64,000 nt of DNA from Streptococcus mitis subsp. hohhotensis (GTDB lineage: Bacteria; Bacillota; Bacilli; Lactobacillales; Streptococcaceae). The stretch covers positions 3,465-67,464 of the forward strand of contig NZ_JAIRCA020000001.1 of assembly GCF_020089495.2 (NCBI RefSeq), written 5' to 3'. The position numbers and the translations under genes are program-made. How positions within the stretch are numbered: position 1 is the stretch's first letter; each line of letters starts with the position of its first letter. The notes beneath the pieces are model-generated. The model was not told where the DNA came from. It saw only the letters and a program-made list of their open reading frames with translations, and searched no databases. Positions 32,100 through 40,917 of the stretch are shown one piece after another.

Positions 32100-32963
32100 A
32101 TGAATCGTGTGATTTTAAGTCTTAAAAATATCGATAAAACATATGGGAAAGAACAGGTTCTACATAATGCTTCCTTTGATATTGAGCAAGGGGAAATATG
32201 TGGTCTTATCGGAGAGAATGGTGCTGGAAAGACAACATTAATGAGAATTCTCCTAGGACTAATTCAATCTGATAAGGGAGAAATCAAGAGTGTTTCTCAG
32301 CATAAGATTGGCAGTATTATCGAATCACCTGCCCTTTATCCAAACTTGACTGGACGTCAACACTTGCAATATTATAAAACAAGATTTGGTTTAAAGACAG
32401 ATATCATAAAAATGTTGGAATTGGTTCGCCTATCCAAACCATCATGGGACAGAAAAGTAAAAAACTATTCTCTTGGAATGAAGCAAAGATTATCGATAGC
32501 AATTGCCCTTTTGGATAATCCAGAGCTTATTATCCTAGATGAACCAGTGAATGGTTTAGATCCTCAAGGAATTTCAGATTTAAGAAAAATGATTTTGAAT
32601 TTAAGGGATCAGTTGGGAGTTACCTTTTTAATTTCAAGCCATATCCTATCAGAGTTAGAGTTTATAACAGATAAGTATATCATCATGAAAAAAGGAAAAA
32701 TTCTAAATGTAATGAGTTCAAAAGAGCTAGCAAATGATTTGTCGGAAAAGCTCTTCCTTAAGACGAGTGATAATCAGATTCTAAAAACGTTTTTAAAAGA
32801 AGAGGGCATTGTTCATTTTGAGCAGGATGACTATCTGGTTGTGCCAGAAAAGGAAAAATTAATGCTTCTCTTGGAATATAGTGTTGCTTCAAATCTAGTG
32901 ATACAGGATATATATATTAAGAAGGAACGCTTTGAGGATTACTATTTGAGTAATATTATCTGA
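32100..32963 (+). CDS. BcrA-type ABC transporter ATPase (self-immunity)
   Basis: 287 residues: Walker A GENGAGKTTL, signature YSLGMKQRLSI, Walker B LIILDEPVNGLDP and switch His in LISSHILSE. The C-terminal extension is typical of bacitracin/lantibiotic-protection ATPases that, with a membrane partner, expel or remove peptides from the membrane. Paired with the next gene. GGAGAG precedes ATG. Confidence 0.9.
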   Translation: MNRVILSLKNIDKTYGKEQVLHNASFDIEQGEICGLIGENGAGKTTLMRILLGLIQSDKGEIKSVSQHKIGSIIESPALYPNLTGRQHLQYYKTRFGLKTDIIKMLELVRLSKPSWDRKVKNYSLGMKQRLSIAIALLDNPELIILDEPVNGLDPQGISDLRKMILNLRDQLGVTFLISSHILSELEFITDKYIIMKKGKILNVMSSKELANDLSEKLFLKTSDNQILKTFLKEEGIVHFEQDDYLVVPEKEKLMLLLEYSVASNLVIQDIYIKKERFEDYYLSNII

Positions 32964-32986
32964 TGATTTAAGAAAGGAGGAGAGTC

Positions 32987-33679
32987 ATGAATTCTCTTAA
33001 AGCAGATATGTATAAATTTTACTGGGAAAAAAGAGGAGTGCTTCCGAGTTTGTTGATAGGATTATTGATTTTGTTATTCTCCTTATTTTTTAAGTCATCG
33101 AATGAAGATGAACCAGCATTTCGAGTATTGATTTCAAATGTGAGTGGTTTTATTCCTTTGCTTTTTATCTCTACTAATTTATTTTTCTGGGGGGAAGATT
33201 ATAGTTTCCGTACGATTAACATTCTCCTCACAAAAGAAAAACAACGATGGAAGTTATTTTTATATAAAACTTTGGGAGCCTTTTGTTTGTCTTTCCTATA
33301 TATAACTATTTTTTATAGTTTAACAGCCCTTGTCTATTTGGAGGGAGACTTGGTGTTGATTATTTCGACATTTTTACACCAGCTACCATACTATTGGGTT
33401 ATTATCAGTATCTCGTTATTGATTTTTCAAATATTTGATAAGGTTTATGAATCATGTATGATTTATATACTCTATATTTTACTGTTTGATAACCTATTGG
33501 TTTATGTCCTTCCAAACTCTGGTGAGAGTGTGAGAGACTATTTACTAATGACTTTAAATTTGAAAACTTCACCTGGGGTAAGTCAATTTACCCTTACGAA
33601 TGCAGGCTATCCTATATTGGTAAGTATAGCAGTGATTGTACTTGCGTTTGTTGTATTCAGTAAAAAAGAATTTAAGTAG
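32987..33679 (+). CDS. Six-helix ABC permease partner (self-immunity)
   Basis: 230 residues with six predicted membrane segments and little else (e.g. LPSLLIGLLILLFSLFF near the N-terminus). AAAGGAGGAG precedes ATG, 23 bp after the ATPase. The layout is that of LanE/BcrB-type permeases, which form an immunity exporter with the adjacent ATPase. Confidence 0.8.
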   Translation: MNSLKADMYKFYWEKRGVLPSLLIGLLILLFSLFFKSSNEDEPAFRVLISNVSGFIPLLFISTNLFFWGEDYSFRTINILLTKEKQRWKLFLYKTLGAFCLSFLYITIFYSLTALVYLEGDLVLIISTFLHQLPYYWVIISISLLIFQIFDKVYESCMIYILYILLFDNLLVYVLPNSGESVRDYLLMTLNLKTSPGVSQFTLTNAGYPILVSIAVIVLAFVVFSKKEFK

Positions 33680-33687
33680 GAGTACTA

Positions 33688-34269
33688 ATGATGAAAAAAA
33701 TAGGAATTGTAATTGGGCTGTTGTTACTATTTGTAGTGGCCGGAATTTTATTAACCTTAAAACGAGGAGAGACGACAATCAGTGTGAAACAATCATGGGC
33801 TCTTTCTTCTAAAAGTATTAAAACGTTAGAGTTTTATGGTTCAAAGCAAGCAATTGATGTTAAAGTTGTCAAGAGTGAATCAGATGAAACAAGTGTTCAA
33901 ATAGAAGGAAAAGTTTCCGAAGAATCAGTGAATAACATAACTAAAAACGTTAAAATGAGTTCAGATAGTCTATATATTCCATTTTCACAACATGGCTTTA
34001 ATTTGGCTTTGAGTTCACAAGGGAAAGATAAGTTATATGTAACCATTTCCTTAGGAAAAAATGCAACTTTCGAAAAAATTTTTGTAGATACACTTGTTGG
34101 AGATGTATCTATTACAGTTCCTAAAGATTTTGATGGAATCTATACTTTGCATACAAATAATACAGGAGAAGTTTTAAAGGTTCCTACGACAAGTCAAACT
34201 TCGAATAGCGTCATTGAAGTTGATGGTTATAGTAAGATAAGTGTTGAAAAAGGAGAAAATAATGGTTAG
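33688..34269 (+). CDS. Membrane-anchored DUF4097-like beta protein
   Basis: 193 residues. One N-terminal membrane segment (IGIVIGLLLLFVVAGILLTL) is followed by a beta-rich outer domain with the repeating pattern of DUF4097-like (adhesin-type beta-helix) proteins. Start 33688 or 33691 (tandem ATGs after TAGGAG). In the cluster it may be a surface immunity or peptide-capturing component. It overlaps the C39 exporter start by 8 bp, so the two are coupled. Confidence 0.65.
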   Translation: MMKKIGIVIGLLLLFVVAGILLTLKRGETTISVKQSWALSSKSIKTLEFYGSKQAIDVKVVKSESDETSVQIEGKVSEESVNNITKNVKMSSDSLYIPFSQHGFNLALSSQGKDKLYVTISLGKNATFEKIFVDTLVGDVSITVPKDFDGIYTLHTNNTGEVLKVPTTSQTSNSVIEVDGYSKISVEKGENNG

Positions 34270-36292
34270 TCACTATAAACAAGCAACTTTGATGGATTGT
34301 GGAATGGCTTGTGTAAAGACAATCATTTCTTACTATTTCCCAAAATTAGAACATTTAGATAGTCTACAATTTGATAACAATAACCACCAAGGACTGTCTT
34401 TGTTTGATATAGAAGATATATTAAAAAGCTATGGTATTGATGCGGATTCTTATCAAATTGAGACTCCTAGTTTGTTAAACAACGTATCATTTCCTTATTT
34501 ACTGGTAGTAGAAAGAGCTAGCTTGCCTCATTATATCGTCGTGTTGGATGGAGACAGTAGTTCATTGATTGTTTCTGATCCTGCAAATGAGGAAATTGAG
34601 AAAATTTCAAGATTAGAACTTTTTAGTCAGAGTGTAGGAATTGTTTTAATTCCTCAAAAGAATGAGAATGTTAATTCAGAAGATAGAAAAGATATTGTTA
34701 CGATAAGTTATGCAGATAAGTTATATCATAGATTTCTAGCTTCACTTGGTTGGAAGAGAAAATTGGCAATCTTTTTCTTGGGATTAGCTAAAATTAGTTT
34801 ACCTATTGCTATTGCTTTTTTACTACAAATAACAATGTCTGGTCTACTTAACATTCAGTTTAGTATTCAACTATTTACCCTAGCTTCAATAATATTAGCT
34901 TCATATTTGTATTGGCAGTTCTCTATATTAGAAACGAGATTAAAAGGAAAGATTGAGAATAATTTTTTAAATGATATTCTGTCCTCTTTTTATAAGAACC
35001 AATTAAATGATTTTTCTTTAACTAAGAATTATGAGTATGTGAGTAGTTATTTTTGGAATTTGTTGTTATCAGCAACAGGTATTATGCAAAAATTTTACTT
35101 AAAGGTACAGCTTTTAGTGTTCTGTTTGCTACTATTATTGCTATTAAAATTGAATATTATTATTTTCGCAGTTACATGCGTATCTATAGCTATTCTTGGT
35201 TTATATGTCAATTTTGAGATACGAAAAGTTGTAAAAAATCAGCGAGAATTTATTGCTAATAGTTCTAACTTTAGTTCTCTTGTAGAAAATACAATTTATG
35301 GTTTGCAAGATATTATAAGTTTCCAAAAATCTAGCGATTTTATCAAAGAATTTGATGAAAGACTCAATGAACTGTTGGGAACGAAACTAGATAGTACACA
35401 TATTACCAATAGATTATTAGCTTCTACGCAGATATTTATTGGTTTAACTGGTTCATTTTTGCTTGCTACTGTGAATATTATTAGAGATTACGCACATATA
35501 TCAGAGTATGCAAATAGTATTTTGATTCTATTACTGTTATCCAGCATTTTAAATTCTTTAATTACATCTTGGGTAGCATTGAAAAAAAGTCAATATTCCT
35601 TTGAGTTTATTGGACTAGAGGAAGTAGGGATGGAAAGTAATCTTGCTACCATTCCAGTATCTAAAATTGAACAATTGTCATGCCGGAATTTATGTAAAAA
35701 ATGGGATGAAAGATTGGTGTTTAATAAATTAAATTTCGAGTTTAATAGTGGTGAATTAACCGTTATTACAGGCGGCAATGGAACTGGGAAATCATCCCTT
35801 TTGAATATTATTCAGGGATTATCTTCTCCAACAGAGGGTGATATTGTACTGAATGGAATGGAAAGTTTTTCTACTTTAGAGGAAACTAATATTTTGGATT
35901 ATTTAAGCGTGTATTCATCTGAATTTCATGTATTTCCTGGGAGCGTTTCAAAGAATATTAATTTCACCCTATTTAATAAGGAAAACTATGAATCAAATAA
36001 TCTTGATAGTTTGAATCTTAATATAGCTCTGAGTCATCAGATTGATGGGAAAGCTACCAATATTTCGCAAGGTCAGAAACAAAAAATTCTACTCATGAGG
36101 AGTTTATCGCAAGAAAAGGATATATATTTATTCGATGAGCCTACAGGAAATTTGGACAGAAATTCAACGGAATTATTTCTAAATGAGGTTGAGAAATTAG
36201 TGAACGAGGAAAAGATTGTTATTGTCGTGACTCATGATAAGGATGTTATTGCTAGAGCAAGCAAAGTTATTAATATGGATGAATTTCATTAA
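34262..36292 (+). CDS. C39-peptidase ABC exporter (leader-cleaving bacteriocin transporter)
   Basis: 676 residues; start MVSHYKQATLMDC at 34262 behind AAGGAG. An N-terminal C39 peptidase has catalytic Cys13, His90 and Asp106 (MDCGMAC, LPHYIVV, SDPANEE). A six-helix membrane domain spans about 165-430, and the ATPase has Walker A GGNGTGKSSLL, signature ISQGQKQKIL and Walker B IYLFDEPTGNLD. Such PCAT proteins cut the leader after a Gly-Gly, Gly-Ala or Ala-Gly type pair and export the mature peptide. The substrates are probably the three precursors at 31682-32027, with their conserved HIVAG leader ends. Confidence 0.93.
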   Translation: MVSHYKQATLMDCGMACVKTIISYYFPKLEHLDSLQFDNNNHQGLSLFDIEDILKSYGIDADSYQIETPSLLNNVSFPYLLVVERASLPHYIVVLDGDSSSLIVSDPANEEIEKISRLELFSQSVGIVLIPQKNENVNSEDRKDIVTISYADKLYHRFLASLGWKRKLAIFFLGLAKISLPIAIAFLLQITMSGLLNIQFSIQLFTLASIILASYLYWQFSILETRLKGKIENNFLNDILSSFYKNQLNDFSLTKNYEYVSSYFWNLLLSATGIMQKFYLKVQLLVFCLLLLLLLKLNIIIFAVTCVSIAILGLYVNFEIRKVVKNQREFIANSSNFSSLVENTIYGLQDIISFQKSSDFIKEFDERLNELLGTKLDSTHITNRLLASTQIFIGLTGSFLLATVNIIRDYAHISEYANSILILLLLSSILNSLITSWVALKKSQYSFEFIGLEEVGMESNLATIPVSKIEQLSCRNLCKKWDERLVFNKLNFEFNSGELTVITGGNGTGKSSLLNIIQGLSSPTEGDIVLNGMESFSTLEETNILDYLSVYSSEFHVFPGSVSKNINFTLFNKENYESNNLDSLNLNIALSHQIDGKATNISQGQKQKILLMRSLSQEKDIYLFDEPTGNLDRNSTELFLNEVEKLVNEEKIVIVVTHDKDVIARASKVINMDEFH

Positions 36293-36414
36293 AAGTTAAA
36301 AAATGGAGATTGGTGGTTTCTAATCTTAATTTTACATATAACTAGTTTGCATAATATTTGGAATAACGAACTTTATAGCAACGTTATCATACTACTGAAC
36401 TATAGAAATAAAAT

Positions 36415-36800
36415 CTATCCTAGGACAAGATTTTAAAGCATTAGCACAAGAAGAGTAAAGCAGAAGCAGGTCAATCGACTTGCTTTTTTGACATAGAAAA
36501 AATCCTGCCATGGATGACAGGATTGAAGTTTAAAGAAAGGCCAAGATACGAAGGTAATCCCCAATCAGTGCGACTTCAGCTACAAAGAAGAGGAGGATGA
36601 TCACTCCGTTCACAAGGACAGACAAGAATAACTGATAGAAGGAGTCGGTTTCACTTGCTTGACTTGGTCTTGTAATGATATGGAGACTGGCAAGCAGAAT
36701 GATTCCAATGCTAATCACACACAAGAGAGCCGTAAATCGCAGGCTGTCAAAGAAGGCAAAGAAACTAGCAATAGCAGTGAGGAAGATTGGAATTGCCAAG
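36415..36800. repeat. Right copy of the island-flanking direct repeat
   Basis: Equivalent to 29218-29603 at offset 7197. Here the Yip1-like gene is complete, but only a decayed end of DUF4299 is present (similarity fades left of 36428). The arrangement, a full left gene plus a fragment of the right gene, then island, then a fragment of the left gene plus a full right gene, is what single-crossover insertion of a circle carrying this segment would give. Confidence 0.9.
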
Positions 36801-37594
36801 AGCTGGCTATATTGTTGGAGAACCTTTTCTAGCGTCCAGTCCTTTTCTTGGTGGATAAATCGTCTCACAACGAAACTACCCAAGAGGAAGGAAAAGAAGA
36901 AGAGTGTTGTTGCTACTAGGATAGAGATGATTGAAAAGAGATTTAATGAAGCAAATTGTTCAGGGAAGTGATTATGCATAGTTGCTATATGTCCATAGTA
37001 AGCATGTTTGATGTGGTAGATACTAAAGAAAAAGGAAGATGCAGAAAACAGAATGAGCAAGAGAAAGGCTGTGTAACTGTGTGTACTACTTGTTTCAAGA
37101 TTGCTCGTAGGAGATTTGAGAGCTTCCACTAGCCAAGACCAAAAATCAAGCGCTTGCTCTTTCCATCTATCCGTAGATTTTGGAGCTTGGTCGGGGATAT
37201 AAGGACTTTCTAAGGATTGACTGATAAGAAGGGGCTCTTTCGTGGTTGTTTTTTGCTGAGGAAGTGCTTCTTGACTCTCTTCAGCTATAGTGACTTTTTC
37301 TGTTTCTTTAGAAAGGTCTTGCTCTTCTTCAGTAGAATGGGATGCCTTCTTTTCTTCTATTTCTGTCCTCGCTTCACCGTCTTCAGGCGTTTCAATTTTC
37401 TCTTCTTGCTGGCTTTCCAATTCGACTTCAGCTTGAGAAACTTCCTTCTCTAACTGAGTATTTTTTTCAATTGGCGTATCGAGATCGGCTATCCTTTCTT
37501 CAGCCTTGTCTGCAACATCTTGGACTTGTTCATCAGGCTTGTTCTTGCTTGTTGTTTTTACAAAATCATTACTTTCAAACCATTCTTGTTTCAT
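36530..37594 (-). CDS. Yip1-like membrane protein with acidic N-terminus
   Basis: 354 residues. Residues 1-150 are highly charged and low-complexity (many Glu/Lys/Thr), and the second half has five membrane segments with YIP1-like spacing. AAAGGAGG precedes ATG. It is the last gene of the padR-DUF1700-DUF4097 operon, so it probably takes part in the same envelope-stress response. Its 3' end is duplicated at 29333-29603. Confidence 0.8.
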   Translation of the reverse strand: MKQEWFESNDFVKTTSKNKPDEQVQDVADKAEERIADLDTPIEKNTQLEKEVSQAEVELESQQEEKIETPEDGEARTEIEEKKASHSTEEEQDLSKETEKVTIAEESQEALPQQKTTTKEPLLISQSLESPYIPDQAPKSTDRWKEQALDFWSWLVEALKSPTSNLETSSTHSYTAFLLLILFSASSFFFSIYHIKHAYYGHIATMHNHFPEQFASLNLFSIISILVATTLFFFSFLLGSFVVRRFIHQEKDWTLEKVLQQYSQLLAIPIFLTAIASFFAFFDSLRFTALLCVISIGIILLASLHIITRPSQASETDSFYQLFLSVLVNGVIILLFFVAEVALIGDYLRILAFL

Positions 37595-37651
37595 GGTAGA
37601 ACCTCCTTTTTAGTGGGTTATGTGTCATAGTGGTCGATATAAATAGGTTTA

Positions 37652-38563
37652 TTAAGGTCTGTTAGCTGTAGTTTCAAGACTAATATAATCATCAGCCTTA
37701 GCGATGAGTTGACCTTTTGCATCAGTTTTTTCAGTTTTGTAAGGGTTGCTTAATTCGTTGGGGTGGCGTTGACTCTCATCTCTCGATAACTGATAAATAG
37801 GACCATGGTGACTCGAGAGGTCTAAGTTAATTTCTTGGCTTTCTTTTTGAGTTAGCATGATACTGAGCGCATTTTTAGAAGATAGTTCTACTTTACCATA
37901 TACTTTAATATTTTCAGCGTGGAAGTGCTTCTCTGTTGACTCTAGCTGACTATCTGTAAGGTCTGTATCAAAGATATTGACGATATTAGGGGTTGTGAGT
38001 TTACTGTTTTTGATACGACTTCCTTCAATTCGGAGGAGATAGCCATTTGTATTGAGAGTTGCATTTTCAAGACTAGCATTTATGATGGTGGTTTGTCTGC
38101 GATTGGCTGAGATGTTGATTCCTTTTAGGCTTCTTCCTTTTGGTAATTGGAGAATAACTTCATCAAAACGACTAGAGTAGCTGCTTGCGATATGGAGAAT
38201 CCCGCCAATTCCAGAAGAGAGAAATGGAGTTTCAGACAGTTTCTTATCAATGATACTCAGCGTTTTATCGTTCTGATTTGTGACAAGATCATGGTTAGCA
38301 GAAATAGATGGATGGTAAGCAATGTGGATTTGATCATCGAAAGAGTCTGTGATGGTCAGCGCGTGTTGGTGGAGAGTTATCTCTAGATTTTCGACTTCCT
38401 TGCCAAAGGTCAGCTCTTCCGTACGGCTATCATAGACAGGTTCCTTGGACATGGCAAGTAGGCTCTTGATTCCGTCAGATTGGATACCTACAAAAAGCAG
38501 GATAAAGCCGATAACGGTAGTCACCACACCAAAAATGAGAAATCCTTTTGTCAATTTACGCAT
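37652..38563 (-). CDS. DUF4097 family exported protein
   Basis: 303 residues starting MRKLTKGFLIFGVV at 38563 (GAGAGGTGA upstream). One N-terminal membrane segment is followed by a right-handed beta-helix-like repeat domain (LTTPNIVNIFDTDLTDSQLE). It usually partners DUF1700 and PadR in Firmicutes in responses to cell-envelope stress. It overlaps the upstream gene by 8 bp. Confidence 0.82.
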   Translation of the reverse strand: MRKLTKGFLIFGVVTTVIGFILLFVGIQSDGIKSLLAMSKEPVYDSRTEELTFGKEVENLEITLHQHALTITDSFDDQIHIAYHPSISANHDLVTNQNDKTLSIIDKKLSETPFLSSGIGGILHIASSYSSRFDEVILQLPKGRSLKGINISANRRQTTIINASLENATLNTNGYLLRIEGSRIKNSKLTTPNIVNIFDTDLTDSQLESTEKHFHAENIKVYGKVELSSKNALSIMLTQKESQEINLDLSSHHGPIYQLSRDESQRHPNELSNPYKTEKTDAKGQLIAKADDYISLETTANRP

Positions 38564-39149
38564 GCTGGTCACCTCTCTTTCCTTTTTTGAGAACAAATTG
38601 CACTAGGCGAACAATGAGTAGGCCGAAGAAGCGAGCTACATAGGAGATACCTAATAAAACCAGCGAAGAAGCACCGATGGCTAGTAAACCAGAACCAAAA
38701 ATCAAGATAAAGGCTGATTTAGCTTGGGCTAGGACAGTGAAACTTTCAACTAAAAATAGGAATCCGCCGATGATACCAAGTATGGAAACCGCAAAGAAAG
38801 CTAGAATGACAGTCAAGGCTGCCACAAGGATTGCGAACAGGGACACGAGGATGGCGATTCCCAGAGGAATACCGATGGGGGCTGCAAGGAGAGCTAACAA
38901 GGCGATATGTAAAATTTGTCGGTTATTTTTTTGAGCGGGTGCCTCATTGATTTTTTTATCGAGAAGATTAGAGAGGACTTCGTGGGCTGCTTCCTTAGGA
39001 GTTCCCAAGCTAGCGATGAGTTCTTCTTCTCCCTCGACTCCAGCTTCGTCAAAGAGTTCTCTGAAATAGTCCATGGCTTCGATGCGATCAGCTTCAGGTA
39101 GTTTCTTGAGATAGAGTTCTAGCTGAGTCAGGTATTCAGTTCTTGTCAT
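38556..39149 (-). CDS. DUF1700 (HAAS) family membrane protein
   Basis: 197 residues: the N-terminal HAAS domain MTRTEYLTQLELYLKKLPEA and DYFRELFDEAG..LGTPKEAAHEVL, then four membrane segments. It is known as the companion of PadR-like regulators; the HAAS domain senses or signals at the membrane. It overlaps padR by 14 bp and the DUF4097 gene by 8 bp. Confidence 0.88.
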   Translation of the reverse strand: MTRTEYLTQLELYLKKLPEADRIEAMDYFRELFDEAGVEGEEELIASLGTPKEAAHEVLSNLLDKKINEAPAQKNNRQILHIALLALLAAPIGIPLGIAILVSLFAILVAALTVILAFFAVSILGIIGGFLFLVESFTVLAQAKSAFILIFGSGLLAIGASSLVLLGISYVARFFGLLIVRLVQFVLKKGKRGDQHA

Positions 39150-39462
39150 GGCGGATACTCCCTTCTATGATGCCATTGATGGTGTCTGTATAGAGTGCCC
39201 ATTCATCTTTTAGGGTCACGAGCTGTTCTATACCACCATTTGTCAAGGAGTAGTATTTGCGCATGCGACCTTGGAACTCTCTAGAATAGGTTGTCAGAAA
39301 GCTATTGCCTTCCAATTTTTTTAGGATAGGATAGAGTGTAGATTCTTTGATATTAGCGATCAGCTTAATGGTTTGGCTAATCTCATAACCATAAGAATCA
39401 TCCTGCTCCAGTACAGCCAAGATGAGAAATTCAATCAAGGCAGAGGATGTTGGAAAGTACAT
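39136..39462 (-). CDS. PadR family transcriptional regulator
   Basis: 108 residues. A winged HTH of PadR type: LIEFLILAVLEQDDSYGYEI, SQTIKLIANIKESTLYPILK KLE and the wing TYSREFQGRMRKYYSLT. First gene of the operon, preceded by AAAAGGAGG. Family members repress their own operon and release DNA on envelope stress; the flanking repeats (39480-39575) are likely its operators. Confidence 0.92.
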   Translation of the reverse strand: MYFPTSSALIEFLILAVLEQDDSYGYEISQTIKLIANIKESTLYPILKKLEGNSFLTTYSREFQGRMRKYYSLTNGGIEQLVTLKDEWALYTDTINGIIEGSIRHDKN

Positions 39463-39479
39463 GGGGAACCTCCTTTTCT

Positions 39480-39575
39480 AATGTGTAAGATTTTTATATA
39501 TAATTTTTCTACACATACATTGTACATCTAAAAGAAAGCCCTGTCAAGAGAAATGTGTAAAATTTTTATATATAA
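39480..39575 (-). promoter_or_regulatory. padR promoter bracketed by two operator-like repeats
   Basis: On the minus strand TTGACA (39542-39547), 17 bp, TACAAT (39519-39524) is a consensus promoter. ATGTGTAAGATTTTTATATA.. (from 39481) and ATGTGTAAAATTTTTATATA.. (from 39553) are direct repeats 72 bp apart, with one difference in the first 23 bp, one on each side of the promoter. Two PadR dimers could loop or cover it. Confidence 0.75.
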
Positions 39576-39601
39576 AAAACTCCTAGGCAAAACTAGAAGT
39601 T
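39573..39601 (-). terminator. Terminator of the MFS gene
   Basis: On the minus strand AACTTCTAG-TTTTGC-CTAGGAGTT followed by T residues. It overlaps the upstream edge of the padR regulatory region. Confidence 0.78.
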
Positions 39602-40767
39602 TAGAGAATTTTATCGGCTCTGTCCACTGTAAAGAGGGCCACAGTCATCAGGATATCGACGAGCAAGAGGGCAGCTACAGCTGGCACCCAAGAGTGGAAA
39701 AGGTCAAAACTGTAACCAAAGAGGGTTGGCCCAAAGGCTGCTAGGATATAGCCTCCTGTTTGAGATAAACCAGACAATTGGGCTGTCTTTTCAGGGGCGC
39801 TTGTTTTGAGTGAAAAGTTGACCATGAGATAAGGGAAGAGGGCGCTGGTTGCGGTTCCGATGAGGAGATGGATGGCAAGCCAGTAAAAGAAATTACCGAT
39901 TGAGAAAAAGAGCATGGAAATGCCGACTACACCAGCTAGTGAAACCAGAGTGAGCATGAGCTGACGATTACGAGTTGATAAGCTGGTTGTCAGACTTGGG
40001 ATGGTCATTGAAAAAGGAATGCTAATCAGAGAGAAGATAGAAGTCAGCAAGCCAGCTTCGTGACTAGATAGGCCTGCGTGGATGGCCATTGTAGGTAGCC
40101 AGGTCATAGCTGTGTAAAAGAGCAAGGATTGAAAACCTGCAAAGACAATCACTGCCCAGACCTGTTTATTACGCATGACCTTTGTTTTGCTTTTTTGTTT
40201 GGTTTGTGGAGCTAATCTGTGATTATAGCGGTGATTAGGGAGCCAGACCAAAAAAGTTGCTAGACAGAGCAGGGTAAGGAGGATGATAAGTCCTTTCCAA
40301 GAACTGGCCTGTGTAATGGGCACAGCTAGATAGGAAGCCAGAGCCGTCGCAACCCCCATAGAAGTTACATATAAGGTGGTCAGAAAACCAATTTTCTTTG
40401 GTTGATTGGCTTGGATAAGACTAGGAAGCAGAACATTGATAACTGCGATACTTGCCCCAACCATCAAGGTTCCTAGATAGAGCAGGGGCAGATTGATTAG
40501 TCTAATCAGAGAACCGATAGTCAAGAAGAAGAGACTATAGGTAAAGAGATGTTCTAAGCCAATTTTCTGAGCCAGTCGGGTAGAAAAGAGCGAGAAGAGG
40601 GTAAACATAAGGAGAGGAAGGCTGGTCAAGACACCAAGCGAACTAACTTCTACTCCCAGCCCTTGCGAAATATCTCCTAATATAATGGGTAAAACAGTAA
40701 AAGGAGTCCGCAAGGAAACACCAATTAGGATAATACCTGGAACAAAAAAGAGTGATTGCTTTTTCAT
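39601..40767 (-). CDS. MFS transporter, CynX/NimT type
   Basis: 388 residues, twelve membrane segments. The family moves small anions or drugs (cyanate, nitroimidazole-like); RTPFTVLPIILGDISQGLGV near the N-terminus is typical. GAGGT precedes ATG. It forms its own unit upstream of padR and is a conserved neighbour in pneumococcus; the substrate is unknown. Confidence 0.85.
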   Translation of the reverse strand: MKKQSLFFVPGIILIGVSLRTPFTVLPIILGDISQGLGVEVSSLGVLTSLPLLMFTLFSLFSTRLAQKIGLEHLFTYSLFFLTIGSLIRLINLPLLYLGTLMVGASIAVINVLLPSLIQANQPKKIGFLTTLYVTSMGVATALASYLAVPITQASSWKGLIILLTLLCLATFLVWLPNHRYNHRLAPQTKQKSKTKVMRNKQVWAVIVFAGFQSLLFYTAMTWLPTMAIHAGLSSHEAGLLTSIFSLISIPFSMTIPSLTTSLSTRNRQLMLTLVSLAGVVGISMLFFSIGNFFYWLAIHLLIGTATSALFPYLMVNFSLKTSAPEKTAQLSGLSQTGGYILAAFGPTLFGYSFDLFHSWVPAVAALLLVDILMTVALFTVDRADKIL

Positions 40768-40917
40768 ATAATACCTCTTCTAGCTGATTTTAATAACAGC
40801 TTATTTTAAGGCTTTTTCCCTATAATGTCAAGTAAGGTTTCTGACTTTCAAGATAAAAATAGGAAAGTCTTGAAAATTATGATAAAATAGTGGAAGGAAA
40901 AATTCAGGAGAGTAGTA

